Assembly (NCBI GenBank): GCA_017849615.1
Contig: JAFIGS010000017.1
Coordinates: 248,001-312,000, forward strand
DNA: 64,000 nt
Origin: Pseudolabrys sp.
GTDB lineage: Bacteria; Pseudomonadota; Alphaproteobacteria; Rhizobiales; Xanthobacteraceae
Reading direction: 5' to 3'
The notes under the pieces were generated by a model. That model ran no database searches and was not told the DNA's origin. It was given only the letters and a program-made list of their open reading frames with translations. This document shows positions 1 through 7,793 of this stretch, in pieces. Both the position numbers and the translations under genes were made by a program. Within the stretch, counting starts at the first letter, position 1. Each line of letters begins with the position of its first letter.

Positions 1-302
1 AGGAGAACCGGCGCATGGGGCGCTGGATCGGCGACAAGCTGAACCAGATGGAAGGCCCCGTCCGCTTCCTCATTCCGGAAGGCGGCGTGTCGGCACTCGA
101 CGCCCCTGGCCAGGCCTTCTGGGATCCCCAAGCGGACGCCGCCTTGTTCGGCGCCATCACCGAGACGGTGCGCATCACCGCGACGCGGCAGATCATTCGC
201 CTTCCGCACCACATCAACGATCCGGCTTTCGCCGCCGCTTTGGCGCAGCACTTCCGCGCCTTGCACCAGAGCCGCGCGCGCGGCGCATCCGGCAGGACCT
301 GA
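1..302 (+). CDS. Tm-1-like ATP-binding domain protein (UPF0261), C-terminal end
   Basis: The 3' end of a gene that starts before the window; the frame is open from the first bases (codons for E-N-R-R-M-G-R-W). The visible part contains [20 protein letters not shown] and [19 protein letters not shown], which I recognise as the conserved C-terminus of UPF0261/Tm-1-like proteins (bacterial homologues of the tomato Tm-1 resistance protein; an ATP-binding fold of unknown cellular role). It ends 3 bases before a PEP-hydrolase-type TIM-barrel gene; the same two domains form one polypeptide in Tm-1, which supports the call. The internal ATG at 15 is not proposed as a start because the homology continues upstream of it. 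Confidence 0.8.
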   Translation, partial: ENRRMGRWIGDKLNQMEGPVRFLIPEGGVSALDAPGQAFWDPQADAALFGAITETVRITATRQIIRLPHHINDPAFAAALAQHFRALHQSRARGASGRT

Positions 303-305
303 CCT

Positions 306-1190
306 ATGCCCCGTTTCTCGCGAACCGATCTCCTTGCCCGCTACCGCACCATGATCGCGCGCGGCGAGCCGATCGTCGGCGGCGGCGCCGGCACCGGCCT
401 GTCCGCCAAATGCGAGGAAGCCGGCGGCATCGACCTCATCGTCATCTACAATTCCGGCCGCTTCCGCATGGCCGGGCGCGGCTCGCTGTCCGGCATGATG
501 CCCTATGGCGATGCCAACGCCATCGTCATGGACATGGCCGGCGAAGTGCTGCCGGTGGTCAAGAACACGCCGGTCATCGCCGGCGTTTGCGGCACAGATC
601 CGTTCCGCTCGATGGATGTCTTCCTCGACGAGGTGAAGCGCATCGGCTTCTCCGGCGTGCAGAACTTCCCGACCGTCGGCCTGATCGACGGCGTGTTCCG
701 CAAGAACCTCGAAGAAACCGGCATGGGCTACGGCCTGGAGGTCGAGATGGTGGCGCTCGCCCGCGCCAAGGATCTCCTCACCACGCCCTACGTGTTCTCC
801 GAAGCCGATGCCGCCGCCATGGCCAAGGCCGGCGCCGACATCATCGTCTGCCATCTCGGCCTCACCACCGGCGGCTCGATCGGCGCCGAAACCGCGCTCA
901 AGCTCGCCGACTGCCCCGCGCTCGTCGATGGCTATGCGCAGGCCGCGCTGGCGGTGAAGCCGGACGCCATCATTCTCGTCCACGGCGGCCCGGTCGCCGA
1001 GCCGCCGGATGCCGACTTCATCATGAGGAACACGCGGCACTGCCACGGCTTCTACGGCGCCTCTTCCATGGAGCGCCTGCCCGTCGAGTCCGCGATCCGC
1101 GACCAGACGAGGGCTTTCAAGACCATCGGCCGCAAGGGCGGCACAGACAACCCGGCGGAGACAACCCGCCGATCAAGCGCCACCCGGTAA
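306..1190 (+). CDS. Phosphoenolpyruvate hydrolase family TIM-barrel protein
   Basis: A 294-residue protein of the PEP-hydrolase/IGPS-like TIM-barrel family (the second domain of Tm-1). Recognisable blocks are [19 protein letters not shown] near residues 23-41, [44 protein letters not shown] and a C-terminal [14 protein letters not shown]. The last ~15 residues are low complexity. It follows the Tm-1-like gene by 3 bp, so the pair is probably co-translated. The family is assigned a C-C or PEP hydrolase activity mostly by annotation; the true substrate is not known to me. It sits at the head of the molybdenum hydroxylase operon, so a role on a small keto acid from that pathway is possible but is only inferred. 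Confidence 0.8.
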   Translation: MPRFSRTDLLARYRTMIARGEPIVGGGAGTGLSAKCEEAGGIDLIVIYNSGRFRMAGRGSLSGMMPYGDANAIVMDMAGEVLPVVKNTPVIAGVCGTDPFRSMDVFLDEVKRIGFSGVQNFPTVGLIDGVFRKNLEETGMGYGLEVEMVALARAKDLLTTPYVFSEADAAAMAKAGADIIVCHLGLTTGGSIGAETALKLADCPALVDGYAQAALAVKPDAIILVHGGPVAEPPDADFIMRNTRHCHGFYGASSMERLPVESAIRDQTRAFKTIGRKGGTDNPAETTRRSSATR

Positions 1191-1220
1191 AGCCGGCGCA
1201 GCGGACAGGAGAAATGTGAC

Positions 1221-3818
1221 ATGTCGGGGCAATTGATCGGATCCCTCATCCTCTGGCTCATCGTGGCCGTGATCGTCATCGCGATCATCGTCTATCTGGT
1301 GAACTGGCTCTATCGCCGCTCCTCGAAGGAGGTGTCCTTCGTCCGAACCGGTCTGTTCGGCGAAAAGGTGGTGATCAACGGCGGCGCCTTCGTGCTGCCG
1401 ATCATCCACGACGTCACGCCGGTCAACATGAACGTCCTGCGCATGGCGGTCACCCGCGCCAATGACGAGGCGCTGATCACCCGCGACCGGATGCGCGTCG
1501 ATATCGACGCCGAATTCTATGTGCGCGTGCGTCCGCAGCGCGAAGCCGTATCCGTCGCCGCCGCCACGCTCGGCCGCCGCACGCTGCAGCCCGACCAGCT
1601 CAACACCTTGCTCTCCGGCCGGCTCGTCTCGGCGCTGCGTTCGATCGCGTCCGAAATGACCATGGAGGAAATGCACGAGAAGCGCGGCACTTATGTCCTG
1701 CGCGTCAAGGAATCCGCCGCGGAGGCCTTCGACCAGAACGGCCTGGAGCTGGAAAGCGTCGCCATCACCAATCTCGACCAGACCGATCTGCAATATTTCA
1801 ACCCATCCAACCGCTTCGACGCCGAAGGTCTGACGCGCATCATCGGCGAGATCGAGGAAAAGCGGAAGCTGCGCAACGACATCGAACAGGATGCGATGAT
1901 CAAGATTCGCACCCGCAACCTCGAGGCCGAGCGGCTGTCGCTCGATATCGAGCGCGACAGCGAGTCCGCCAAACTCGAACAACAACGCGAGATCGAGATC
2001 CGCCGCGCCATGCAGCGCGCCGAGGTAGCACGCGAGCGTGCCGCCCGCGATACCGAAGCCGAACAGGCGCTGATCCAGTCCCGCGAGGAAATCGAGAAAT
2101 CCCGCATTTCCAACGAGCGCGCCATCAGCGAAGCGCGCATCGCCTCCGAGCGCGACATCCGCCACAAGGAAATCGAGCGCACCCGCGCGGTCGAGGAAGC
2201 CGAGATCGCCGCGCGCGAGCTGGTCGAGAAGGCCCGGATCGCCAACGAGCAGACCATCAACGCCGCCCGCATCGCCTCCGAACGCGAAATTCGCCAGAAG
2301 GAAATTGAGCGCATGCGCGTGCTCGAGGCTGCCGAAATTTCGGCCCGCGAATCCACCGACAAGGCGCGCGTACTTCAGGAAGCGGCGGTGAACGTCGAGC
2401 GCATCGCCCGCGAGCAGGAAGTTCGCCACCTCGAAATCGAGCGCACCCGCACCCTCGAACAGGAAGACATCGCCGCGCGCGAAGAGATCGAAGCCGCTCG
2501 TATCGCCCAGGAAGAGCGCGTTCAGGCCCTGCAGATCGCGCGCAACAAAGCGATCAACGCCGCGGAAATCGCCGCGCGCGAGTCGACCGAGGCCGCGCGC
2601 ATCGCGCAGGAGAAAGCGACGCGTGAGCTGGATATCCAGCGCATGGCGGCGCTTGAGGCCGAGGAAATCAAGAAACGCGACAGTGTCGAGCGTCAGCGCA
2701 TCGCCACGGAGCTCAAGCTCGAACAGGAGCGCATCGCCTCGACCAAGACGCGCGAAATGCTCCAGATCGACCAGAAAAAGACCATCGAGGTCGCCGAGGA
2801 GGAGCGCGCCATCACGCTCGCCGCCAAGAAGGCCGAGCGCACCGACGCCGACAAGGCGCTGCGCCAGGCCGAAATCGTGGCGCGGCAGGAAGTCGAGAAG
2901 ATCGACATCGCCCGCGAGCAGGCGCTCGAGGCCGCCCGGGTCGAACGCCGGCGCGCGCTCGAACAACTCGAGATCGCCCGGAACCAGTCGCTGCAGGAAG
3001 CGCAGATCACCTCGAACGAGGAAGTCGAGCGCGCGCGCATCTCGTCCGATCGCGGCCTCGACGAGGCCCGCATCGGCCGCCAGCGCGACCTGCGCAAGCT
3101 GGAGATCGAGCGCGAACGCGACGTCGAGAACGCGGCGATGGAAAAGGCCATCGCGCTCTACGCCAAGTCGCTCGAGGAGTCGGCGGCGCAGGTGAAGGCC
3201 GAGCTCGCCCGCGCCAAAGCCGTAGAAGCCGAAGAAGCCGTCAAAACCGTACAAGAGAGCGAAGGCGCTAAACGGCGCAAGGTGGTGGAAGTCACCCTCG
3301 CCGAAAAGGCCGCGGAAGAGACGCGCATCGCCGCCGCGGCCGACAAGGTCCGCCGCGCCGTCGAGGCGGAATCGCAGAAACTGCTCTACGAGGCCGAGAA
3401 CGTTCTCTCCGATGGCGCGCGCTACGGCCTGTTCCGCCGCCGCCTGCTCGACCGCATCGAGGGCATCGTGCGCGAGAGCGTCAAGCCGATGGAGCGCATC
3501 GAGGGGATCAAGATCCTGCATGTTGACGGTCTTGCCGGCGGTAACGGCGTTGCCGGCAGCGCCGGGCGTTCGCCGACGGACGAGGTGATCGAGAGCGCGC
3601 TGCGCTACCGCGTCCAGGCGCCGCTGATCGACGAGGTGCTCAAGGAGATCGGCATCGAAGGCGGCAATCTCGCCAAGATGGGCGGCCTCATCCGCGAAGC
3701 GAGCGACATGCAACGCATCGGCAAGGAGGCGCCGAAGGAACCAGGCGCGAAGGCCAAGGACGGCGGCGGTGACGGTAGTAGCGGCGGTAGCGGCTCCGGC
3801 CGCAAGGCCAAGGAGTAA
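1221..3818 (+). CDS. Flotillin-like SPFH/band 7 protein with very long hendecad coiled coil
   Basis: An 865-residue membrane-anchored protein. Residues 4-30 are one hydrophobic segment (IGSLILWLIVAVIVIAIIVY) followed by basic YRRSSK, so the bulk should be cytoplasmic. Residues ~36-200 are the SPFH/band 7 domain (KEVSFVRTGLFGEKVVINGG, DRMRVDIDAEFYVRV). Residues ~205-720 are an almost unbroken charged coiled coil with Ile/Leu every 11 residues (RIAxERxI pattern), followed by a flotillin-like C-terminal region and a Gly/Ser-rich tail. Typical flotillins are about 430-560 residues, so the rod is unusually long. The start follows GGAGAAATGTGAC; the gene lies 30 bp after the PEP-hydrolase gene and 6 bp before an SRPBCC gene, inside the operon. 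Flotillins organise membrane microdomains; a scaffold role for the downstream enzyme complex is my inference. Confidence 0.85.
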   Translation: MSGQLIGSLILWLIVAVIVIAIIVYLVNWLYRRSSKEVSFVRTGLFGEKVVINGGAFVLPIIHDVTPVNMNVLRMAVTRANDEALITRDRMRVDIDAEFYVRVRPQREAVSVAAATLGRRTLQPDQLNTLLSGRLVSALRSIASEMTMEEMHEKRGTYVLRVKESAAEAFDQNGLELESVAITNLDQTDLQYFNPSNRFDAEGLTRIIGEIEEKRKLRNDIEQDAMIKIRTRNLEAERLSLDIERDSESAKLEQQREIEIRRAMQRAEVARERAARDTEAEQALIQSREEIEKSRISNERAISEARIASERDIRHKEIERTRAVEEAEIAARELVEKARIANEQTINAARIASEREIRQKEIERMRVLEAAEISARESTDKARVLQEAAVNVERIAREQEVRHLEIERTRTLEQEDIAAREEIEAARIAQEERVQALQIARNKAINAAEIAARESTEAARIAQEKATRELDIQRMAALEAEEIKKRDSVERQRIATELKLEQERIASTKTREMLQIDQKKTIEVAEEERAITLAAKKAERTDADKALRQAEIVARQEVEKIDIAREQALEAARVERRRALEQLEIARNQSLQEAQITSNEEVERARISSDRGLDEARIGRQRDLRKLEIERERDVENAAMEKAIALYAKSLEESAAQVKAELARAKAVEAEEAVKTVQESEGAKRRKVVEVTLAEKAAEETRIAAAADKVRRAVEAESQKLLYEAENVLSDGARYGLFRRRLLDRIEGIVRESVKPMERIEGIKILHVDGLAGGNGVAGSAGRSPTDEVIESALRYRVQAPLIDEVLKEIGIEGGNLAKMGGLIREASDMQRIGKEAPKEPGAKAKDGGGDGSSGGSGSGRKAKE
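2091..2618 (+). repeat. 132-bp in-frame coding repeats within the flotillin coiled coil
   Basis: Residues 291-334, 335-378 and 379-422 of the flotillin-like protein align as three successive 44-residue units, each four 11-residue turns. In unit coordinates Ile/Val recurs at 6, 17, 28 and 39, Arg precedes it, and unit ends read AAREL, SAREST and AAREE. A shorter 33-residue unit follows (IEAARIAQ to TEAARIAQ). At DNA level this is a 132-bp period with a 33-bp subperiod. It encodes protein and is not a CRISPR or mobile repeat. Confidence 0.8.
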
Positions 3819-3824
3819 TAGGCC

Positions 3825-4262
3825 ATGGCCCGCGTTTATGCCTCCAGCGTCATCGGCGCTTCCGCAAGCCGGGTCTGGGCCCGCGTGCGCGACTTCAACG
3901 GCTTGCCGAACTGGCATCCCGGCATCGCCGAAAGCCGGATCGAGAACGGCGAACCGTCGGACAAGGTCGGCTGCGTCCGCGCCTTCTCGCTCAGGAACGG
4001 CGACCGGCTGCGCGAGCAGCTGCTCGGCCTGTCCGACTACGACATGTTCTGCACCTACTCGATCCTGAACTCGCCCATGCCGCTGACGAATTACGTCGCG
4101 ACCTTGCGGCTGACCCCGATCACCGACCACGACCGCACCTTCATCGAATGGTCGGCCGACTTCGACTGCGCGCCCGACAAGGAAGCCGAACTGGTGTCCG
4201 GCATCGGCGCCAACGTGTTCCAGGGCGGCTTCGACGCCCTCAAGCGCGCGTTCGGAGGCTGA
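3825..4262 (+). CDS. SRPBCC (START/Bet v1-like) family protein, first of a tandem pair
   Basis: A 145-residue protein with the SRPBCC N-terminal pattern VYASSVIGASASRVWARVRD followed by FNGLPNWHPGI and a C-terminal amphipathic helix (FQGGFDALKRAFG). It shares the blocks DKVGCVRxFxLxxGxxLREQLLxLSD and PLxNYVAxxRLxPITD with the next gene, so the two are tandem paralogues. SRPBCC folds bind hydrophobic ligands; in CO dehydrogenase operons the SRPBCC protein CoxG takes part in membrane attachment of the enzyme. This copy lacks the long C-terminal extension of CoxG. Its position directly before the FAD subunit suggests an accessory role for that enzyme, but a small-ligand binding or cyclase role is equally possible. 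Confidence 0.75.
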   Translation: MARVYASSVIGASASRVWARVRDFNGLPNWHPGIAESRIENGEPSDKVGCVRAFSLRNGDRLREQLLGLSDYDMFCTYSILNSPMPLTNYVATLRLTPITDHDRTFIEWSADFDCAPDKEAELVSGIGANVFQGGFDALKRAFGG

Positions 4263-4263
4263 C

Positions 4264-4716
4264 GTGCCGAGGGTCGTCCGCAGCACGATCATCGATGTCC
4301 CAGTCGAGCGGCTGTGGGCCGTCGTGCGCGATTTCAACGCGCACGACCAGTACCATCCGATTGTCGCCACCAGCACCATCGAACGCGGCTATCCGGTCGA
4401 CAAGGTCGGCTGCGTGCGCCACTTCTTCCTCGCCGATGGCAGCGAGCTGCGCGAACAATTGTTGTCGTTGTCCGATCTGGAAATGACCTACAGCTACTGC
4501 TTGCTCGACACGCCGATCCCCCTCTTCAACTACGTCGCCCATATCCGCCTGCTGCCGGTGACCGACGGCAATCGCAGCTTCTGGCACTGGGAAAGCCGCT
4601 TCACCACGCCGCCCGGGCGCGAGGAAGAACTCGCGCAAAAGGTGGGTGAGGACGTCTACGTCGCCGGTATGGAAGCCGTGCGCCGGCTTCCCGAACTTCA
4701 ACGAGAAGGCATCTGA
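4264..4716 (+). CDS. SRPBCC family protein, second of a tandem pair (GTG start)
   Basis: A 150-residue paralogue of the preceding gene: PRVVRSTIIDVPVERLWAVV, then DKVGCVRHFFLADGSELREQ, then PLFNYVAHIRLLPVTD, aligned without obvious gaps. The start is GTG at 4264, one base after the TGA of the previous gene, typical of translational coupling; no ATG is available near the conserved N-terminus. The stop at 4716 is one base before the ATG of the FAD-subunit gene. The function is as uncertain as for its neighbour; two different copies may act as a heterodimer or bind different ligands (inference). Confidence 0.75.
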   Translation: MPRVVRSTIIDVPVERLWAVVRDFNAHDQYHPIVATSTIERGYPVDKVGCVRHFFLADGSELREQLLSLSDLEMTYSYCLLDTPIPLFNYVAHIRLLPVTDGNRSFWHWESRFTTPPGREEELAQKVGEDVYVAGMEAVRRLPELQREGI

Positions 4717-4717
4717 C

Positions 4718-5542
4718 ATGGCACTTCAAGTCCGCGTCGCCACCACCATGGCCGAAGCCGCCGGCATTCTCGGGTCGGACCAGCGCACCCGCCTGCTCTC
4801 CGGCGGCACACTGGTCATGCGCGACATCAACGAAGGCCGTTTTCTCGACGGCACGCTGCTGCGGCTCACCGATCCCGCCTATCATCAGATCAATGCCTCC
4901 GGCGCACGCGTCGAACTCGGCGCCGGCGCGACTATGGCGATGGTGCTGGCCAATCGCGACCTTGCTTTCCTGCATCCGGTCGCCCGCGCTATCGGCGGCC
5001 CCGCCATCCGGCAAATGGCGACAATCGGCGGCAACCTGTTCGCCGCAACGCCTTACGGTGATTTCGCCGTCGCACTGCTGGCGCTCGACGCGCAGGTGAT
5101 GGTGCAGTCGGGCTACGGCTCGGCCCGCGCGGTCGCGATCGAGGAGTTCCTCAATGCGCGCGAGCGCGGCGCCTCCGGTCTCGTCACCAGCGTCCAGTTC
5201 GCCAAACCGCAGAACGCTGCGGACTTTCGCTTTCGCAAGGTCAGCCGGGTCAAGCCGAAAGGCGTCTCCGTGATGAGCATTGCCGTTCATCTGCCGAATT
5301 CCGCAAGCCGTATCGGCCAGGCACGCGTGGCCTACGGCGCGATGGCGCCGGCACCGGTTCGGGCGCGCGGCGTCGAACGTGCCCTCGAAGGCAAGCCGCT
5401 CGATGCCGCCGCCATTCAGGCCGCGAAGGCCGCCGCTCTCGAAGGCACCCGCCCCGTCACCGATGCCATCGCATCCGACTGGTATCGCCGCGAAGTCGCG
5501 CCCGTGCATCTCGGCCGGCTGCTGGCCGGCGAAGGACGCTGA
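4718..5542 (+). CDS. Molybdenum hydroxylase FAD-binding subunit (CoxM/xanthine dehydrogenase family)
   Basis: A 274-residue FAD-binding medium subunit of a xanthine-dehydrogenase/CO-dehydrogenase-family enzyme. It takes electrons from the 2Fe-2S subunit to FAD. Residues 1-165 carry the FAD-binding blocks LLSGGTLVMRDINEG and GGPAIRQMATIGGNLFAATP; the C-terminal part (DFRFRKVSRVKPKGVSVMSI, then YGAMAPAPVRA) is the CO-dehydrogenase flavoprotein C-terminal domain. I chose ATG 4718, immediately after the upstream stop; the frame stays open upstream but that part overlaps the SRPBCC gene. The order FAD, 2Fe-2S, Mo subunit is that of CO-dehydrogenase-like operons. The substrate is unlikely to be CO, because the Mo subunit lacks a recognisable AYRCSFR loop. 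Confidence 0.88.
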   Translation: MALQVRVATTMAEAAGILGSDQRTRLLSGGTLVMRDINEGRFLDGTLLRLTDPAYHQINASGARVELGAGATMAMVLANRDLAFLHPVARAIGGPAIRQMATIGGNLFAATPYGDFAVALLALDAQVMVQSGYGSARAVAIEEFLNARERGASGLVTSVQFAKPQNAADFRFRKVSRVKPKGVSVMSIAVHLPNSASRIGQARVAYGAMAPAPVRARGVERALEGKPLDAAAIQAAKAAALEGTRPVTDAIASDWYRREVAPVHLGRLLAGEGR

Positions 5543-5552
5543 GGAGAACCGC

Positions 5553-6035
5553 ATGGCCAAAAGTCCCGTCCAGTTTCGTCTCAATGGTTCGGACCGCGCG
5601 ACCTTCGTCGATCCCGGCGACAATCTCCTCGTCACGCTGCGGCGGGGCCTCAATGAGTTCGGCCCGAAATACGGTTGCGGCCAGGGCGCTTGCGGCGTCT
5701 GCACCGTTCTGATCGACGGCGAGCCACACTTGTCCTGTCTCACTTTGGCGGTCGCCTGCGAAGGCCGGCATGTCGAGACCGTGTCCGGCATGGCGGACGG
5801 CCCTAACCTGCATCCGTTGCAAAACGCGTTCATGGACAATTTCGCGGCCCAATGCGGCTTCTGCACGCCGGGCATGCTGATGGCGGCGCGCGCCCTGCTC
5901 GAGCGCAATCCGAATCCGACCCGCGAAGAAGTGATCGAAGGCATCGCCGGCAATATCTGCCGCTGTACCGGTTACGAGCCGATCATCACCGCCATCCTTG
6001 CCGCCGCCGGCAACCGCGGCCAGCGGCAGGCCTGA
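5553..6035 (+). CDS. Molybdenum hydroxylase 2Fe-2S subunit (CoxS family)
   Basis: A 160-residue small subunit that carries electrons from the molybdenum centre to FAD. All eight cluster Cys are visible: plant-type cluster C42, C47, C50 and C62 (YGCGQGACGVC, then SC), and the alpha-helical cluster C101, C104, C136 and C138 (CGFCTPGM, then CRCTGY). The length is normal for the family. GAGGAGAACC precedes ATG 5553, a clear ribosome binding site; the open frame upstream is read-through into the FAD gene. Ten bp separate it from the FAD subunit and 11 bp from the Mo subunit. Confidence 0.93.
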   Translation: MAKSPVQFRLNGSDRATFVDPGDNLLVTLRRGLNEFGPKYGCGQGACGVCTVLIDGEPHLSCLTLAVACEGRHVETVSGMADGPNLHPLQNAFMDNFAAQCGFCTPGMLMAARALLERNPNPTREEVIEGIAGNICRCTGYEPIITAILAAAGNRGQRQA

Positions 6036-6046
6036 AGGAGAACGCG

Positions 6047-7792
6047 ATGCTCGAATTCAGGAAAGACCTTTTTGCCAACGAGCGCGACGACAATCTCAAC
6101 GTCGTCGGCAAGGGCGTTCAGCGCCAGGACATGCCGGGTCATGTCACCGGCCGCTCGCCGTTCTTCGATGACCACGCCTTCGAGGGCCTGCTGCACCTCA
6201 AGGTCGTGCGCAGCCCGCATCACCATGCGCGCATTCGCTCCATCGACACCAGCGCCGCCGAGCGCGCGCCCGGCGTGAAGCGCATCCTGCGCGCCGCCGA
6301 TGTGCCGTTGAACAAGAACACGCTGCTGAGCCTGATCGGATTCGGCAAGGACGACGAGCCTTCGCTCGCCGTCGACAAGGTCCACTACAAGGGCGAGCCG
6401 GTCGTCGCCGTCATCGCCGACAGCGAAGCCGCGGCGCTCGCCGCGCGCAACCTTGTGCGTATCGACTACGAGACCGTGCCCCACGTATTCGATGTCGAAG
6501 ACGCGCTCAAGCCTGGCGCTCCCGTCGTCAACGATACCTATCCGAACAATTACTTCGAGTATCACGAAAAATTCGACCATCAGAAGCTGCGCTTCGGCGA
6601 CACCGAAAAGGCGTTCCGTTCAGCCGACATCGTGATGGAAGAGCGCTATCAGATGTCGCCGATCGAGCATGCGCCGACGGAGACCAACGGCACCATAGCG
6701 GCGCCGGAGCAGGACAACCGCTTTGTCGTGCATTCCTGCGCGCAGGGCCTGTTCTTCTCGCTGGGCACGTCCGCCAAGATCCTCAAGCTCGATTCCAACC
6801 GGCTGCACTTCATCGGCGGCACGGTCGGCGGCGGTTTCGGCGGCAAGGTGGATTCGATCACCGAGCCGCTCGCCATCCTCGGCGCGATGATGACCGGCCG
6901 TCCGGTGCGCTATGTGCTCGATCGCGAAGAGGAGATGCTGTACGGCTCGCCGCGCGGTGCCGAACGTATCTACGTCAAGGACGGCGTGATGCGCGACGGC
7001 CGCATCGTCGCGCGCCATATCAGATCGTACTTCGACGCCGGCGCGTATACGCGCCTCTCCTCCTACGCCGCGGTCAAATGCACGGCGCATATTCCCGGCC
7101 CCTACTGGGTGCCGAATGTGTCGTCGGACGTCTACGTCGCCTACACCAATCGATGTCCGTCAACCGCCATGCGCGGCTTCGGCATCACGGCGGTCGATTT
7201 CGCCATCGAAGTGCAGATGGACAAGCTGGCCCATGCTATCAACATGGACCCGATGGAGTTCCGCATCCTCAACGCCTATCGCGACGGGGACATGAAGCCG
7301 CACCGGCGCGTCGCCAAGAACACCGCGCTGATCGAATGTGTGCAGGTGGCGGCGGAAAAGGCGCACTGGCCGATCTCCGACAATGCCAAGCGCATGTCGT
7401 CGCTGGTCGGCGGCGGCGAAGGCGAACGCAGCCAGATCCCGGCAACGCCGATCGACCAGCGCGGTCAAATTGGCCGCCCCGAGACCCGCAACGCGCCATC
7501 GACACAGACTTTGCCGGCCGGCACCTCGCGCATCGCGCTGTCGAAGCAGCCCGAGATGGAGGGCAGCCGCGACGCCCGGCCCGCCGCCGCCAACGTGCCG
7601 CGCTACGAGCCGGCGCGTCCGATGGGCCAACCCGCCGTGCAGGCACCCGCGCCGCTGGCGCCGATGCCGCCTCCGGCATCACCGCCATACGCCGCGCCGC
7701 CGCATGCACCGCCGCCGGCCCCGCCACCGGGCGCGACACCGCAGCACGGCGCGATGCGCTTCTCATCCGTCTTCGGCACCAGGAGGCGCTGA
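6047..7792 (+). CDS. Molybdopterin-binding subunit, N-terminal half, with Pro-rich tail
   Basis: The first half of a xanthine-dehydrogenase-family large subunit (581 residues). Residues 20-150 form the aldehyde oxidase/xanthine dehydrogenase a/b hammerhead domain; residues ~165-440 form the first molybdopterin-binding domain with Q233 (CAQGLF), GGGFGGK at 261-267 and AMRGFG at 374-379. From about residue 450 the chain turns into a Pro/Ala-rich, probably disordered tail (PPPASPPYAAPPHAPPPAPP) and stops. The second Mo domain, including the catalytic Glu, is the separate gene starting 2 bp downstream. AAGGAGAACGCG precedes ATG 6047. Canonical subunits are one chain of roughly 750-800 residues. 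Confidence 0.88.
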   Translation: MLEFRKDLFANERDDNLNVVGKGVQRQDMPGHVTGRSPFFDDHAFEGLLHLKVVRSPHHHARIRSIDTSAAERAPGVKRILRAADVPLNKNTLLSLIGFGKDDEPSLAVDKVHYKGEPVVAVIADSEAAALAARNLVRIDYETVPHVFDVEDALKPGAPVVNDTYPNNYFEYHEKFDHQKLRFGDTEKAFRSADIVMEERYQMSPIEHAPTETNGTIAAPEQDNRFVVHSCAQGLFFSLGTSAKILKLDSNRLHFIGGTVGGGFGGKVDSITEPLAILGAMMTGRPVRYVLDREEEMLYGSPRGAERIYVKDGVMRDGRIVARHIRSYFDAGAYTRLSSYAAVKCTAHIPGPYWVPNVSSDVYVAYTNRCPSTAMRGFGITAVDFAIEVQMDKLAHAINMDPMEFRILNAYRDGDMKPHRRVAKNTALIECVQVAAEKAHWPISDNAKRMSSLVGGGEGERSQIPATPIDQRGQIGRPETRNAPSTQTLPAGTSRIALSKQPEMEGSRDARPAAANVPRYEPARPMGQPAVQAPAPLAPMPPPASPPYAAPPHAPPPAPPPGATPQHGAMRFSSVFGTRRR

Positions 7793-7793
7793 C

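Noticed and set aside
2091-2618. Possible CRISPR-like periodic repeat
   Set aside because: The period is an in-frame multiple of 33 bp, the repeats are imperfect and encode the coiled coil; no spacers.
1173-4379. Uninterrupted minus-strand frame of over 1000 codons opposite the flotillin gene
   Set aside because: It is antisense to a gene with clear domains and its translation mirrors the coiled-coil repeats (FLARGD-like low complexity). High GC at third positions removes stop codons on the opposite strand.
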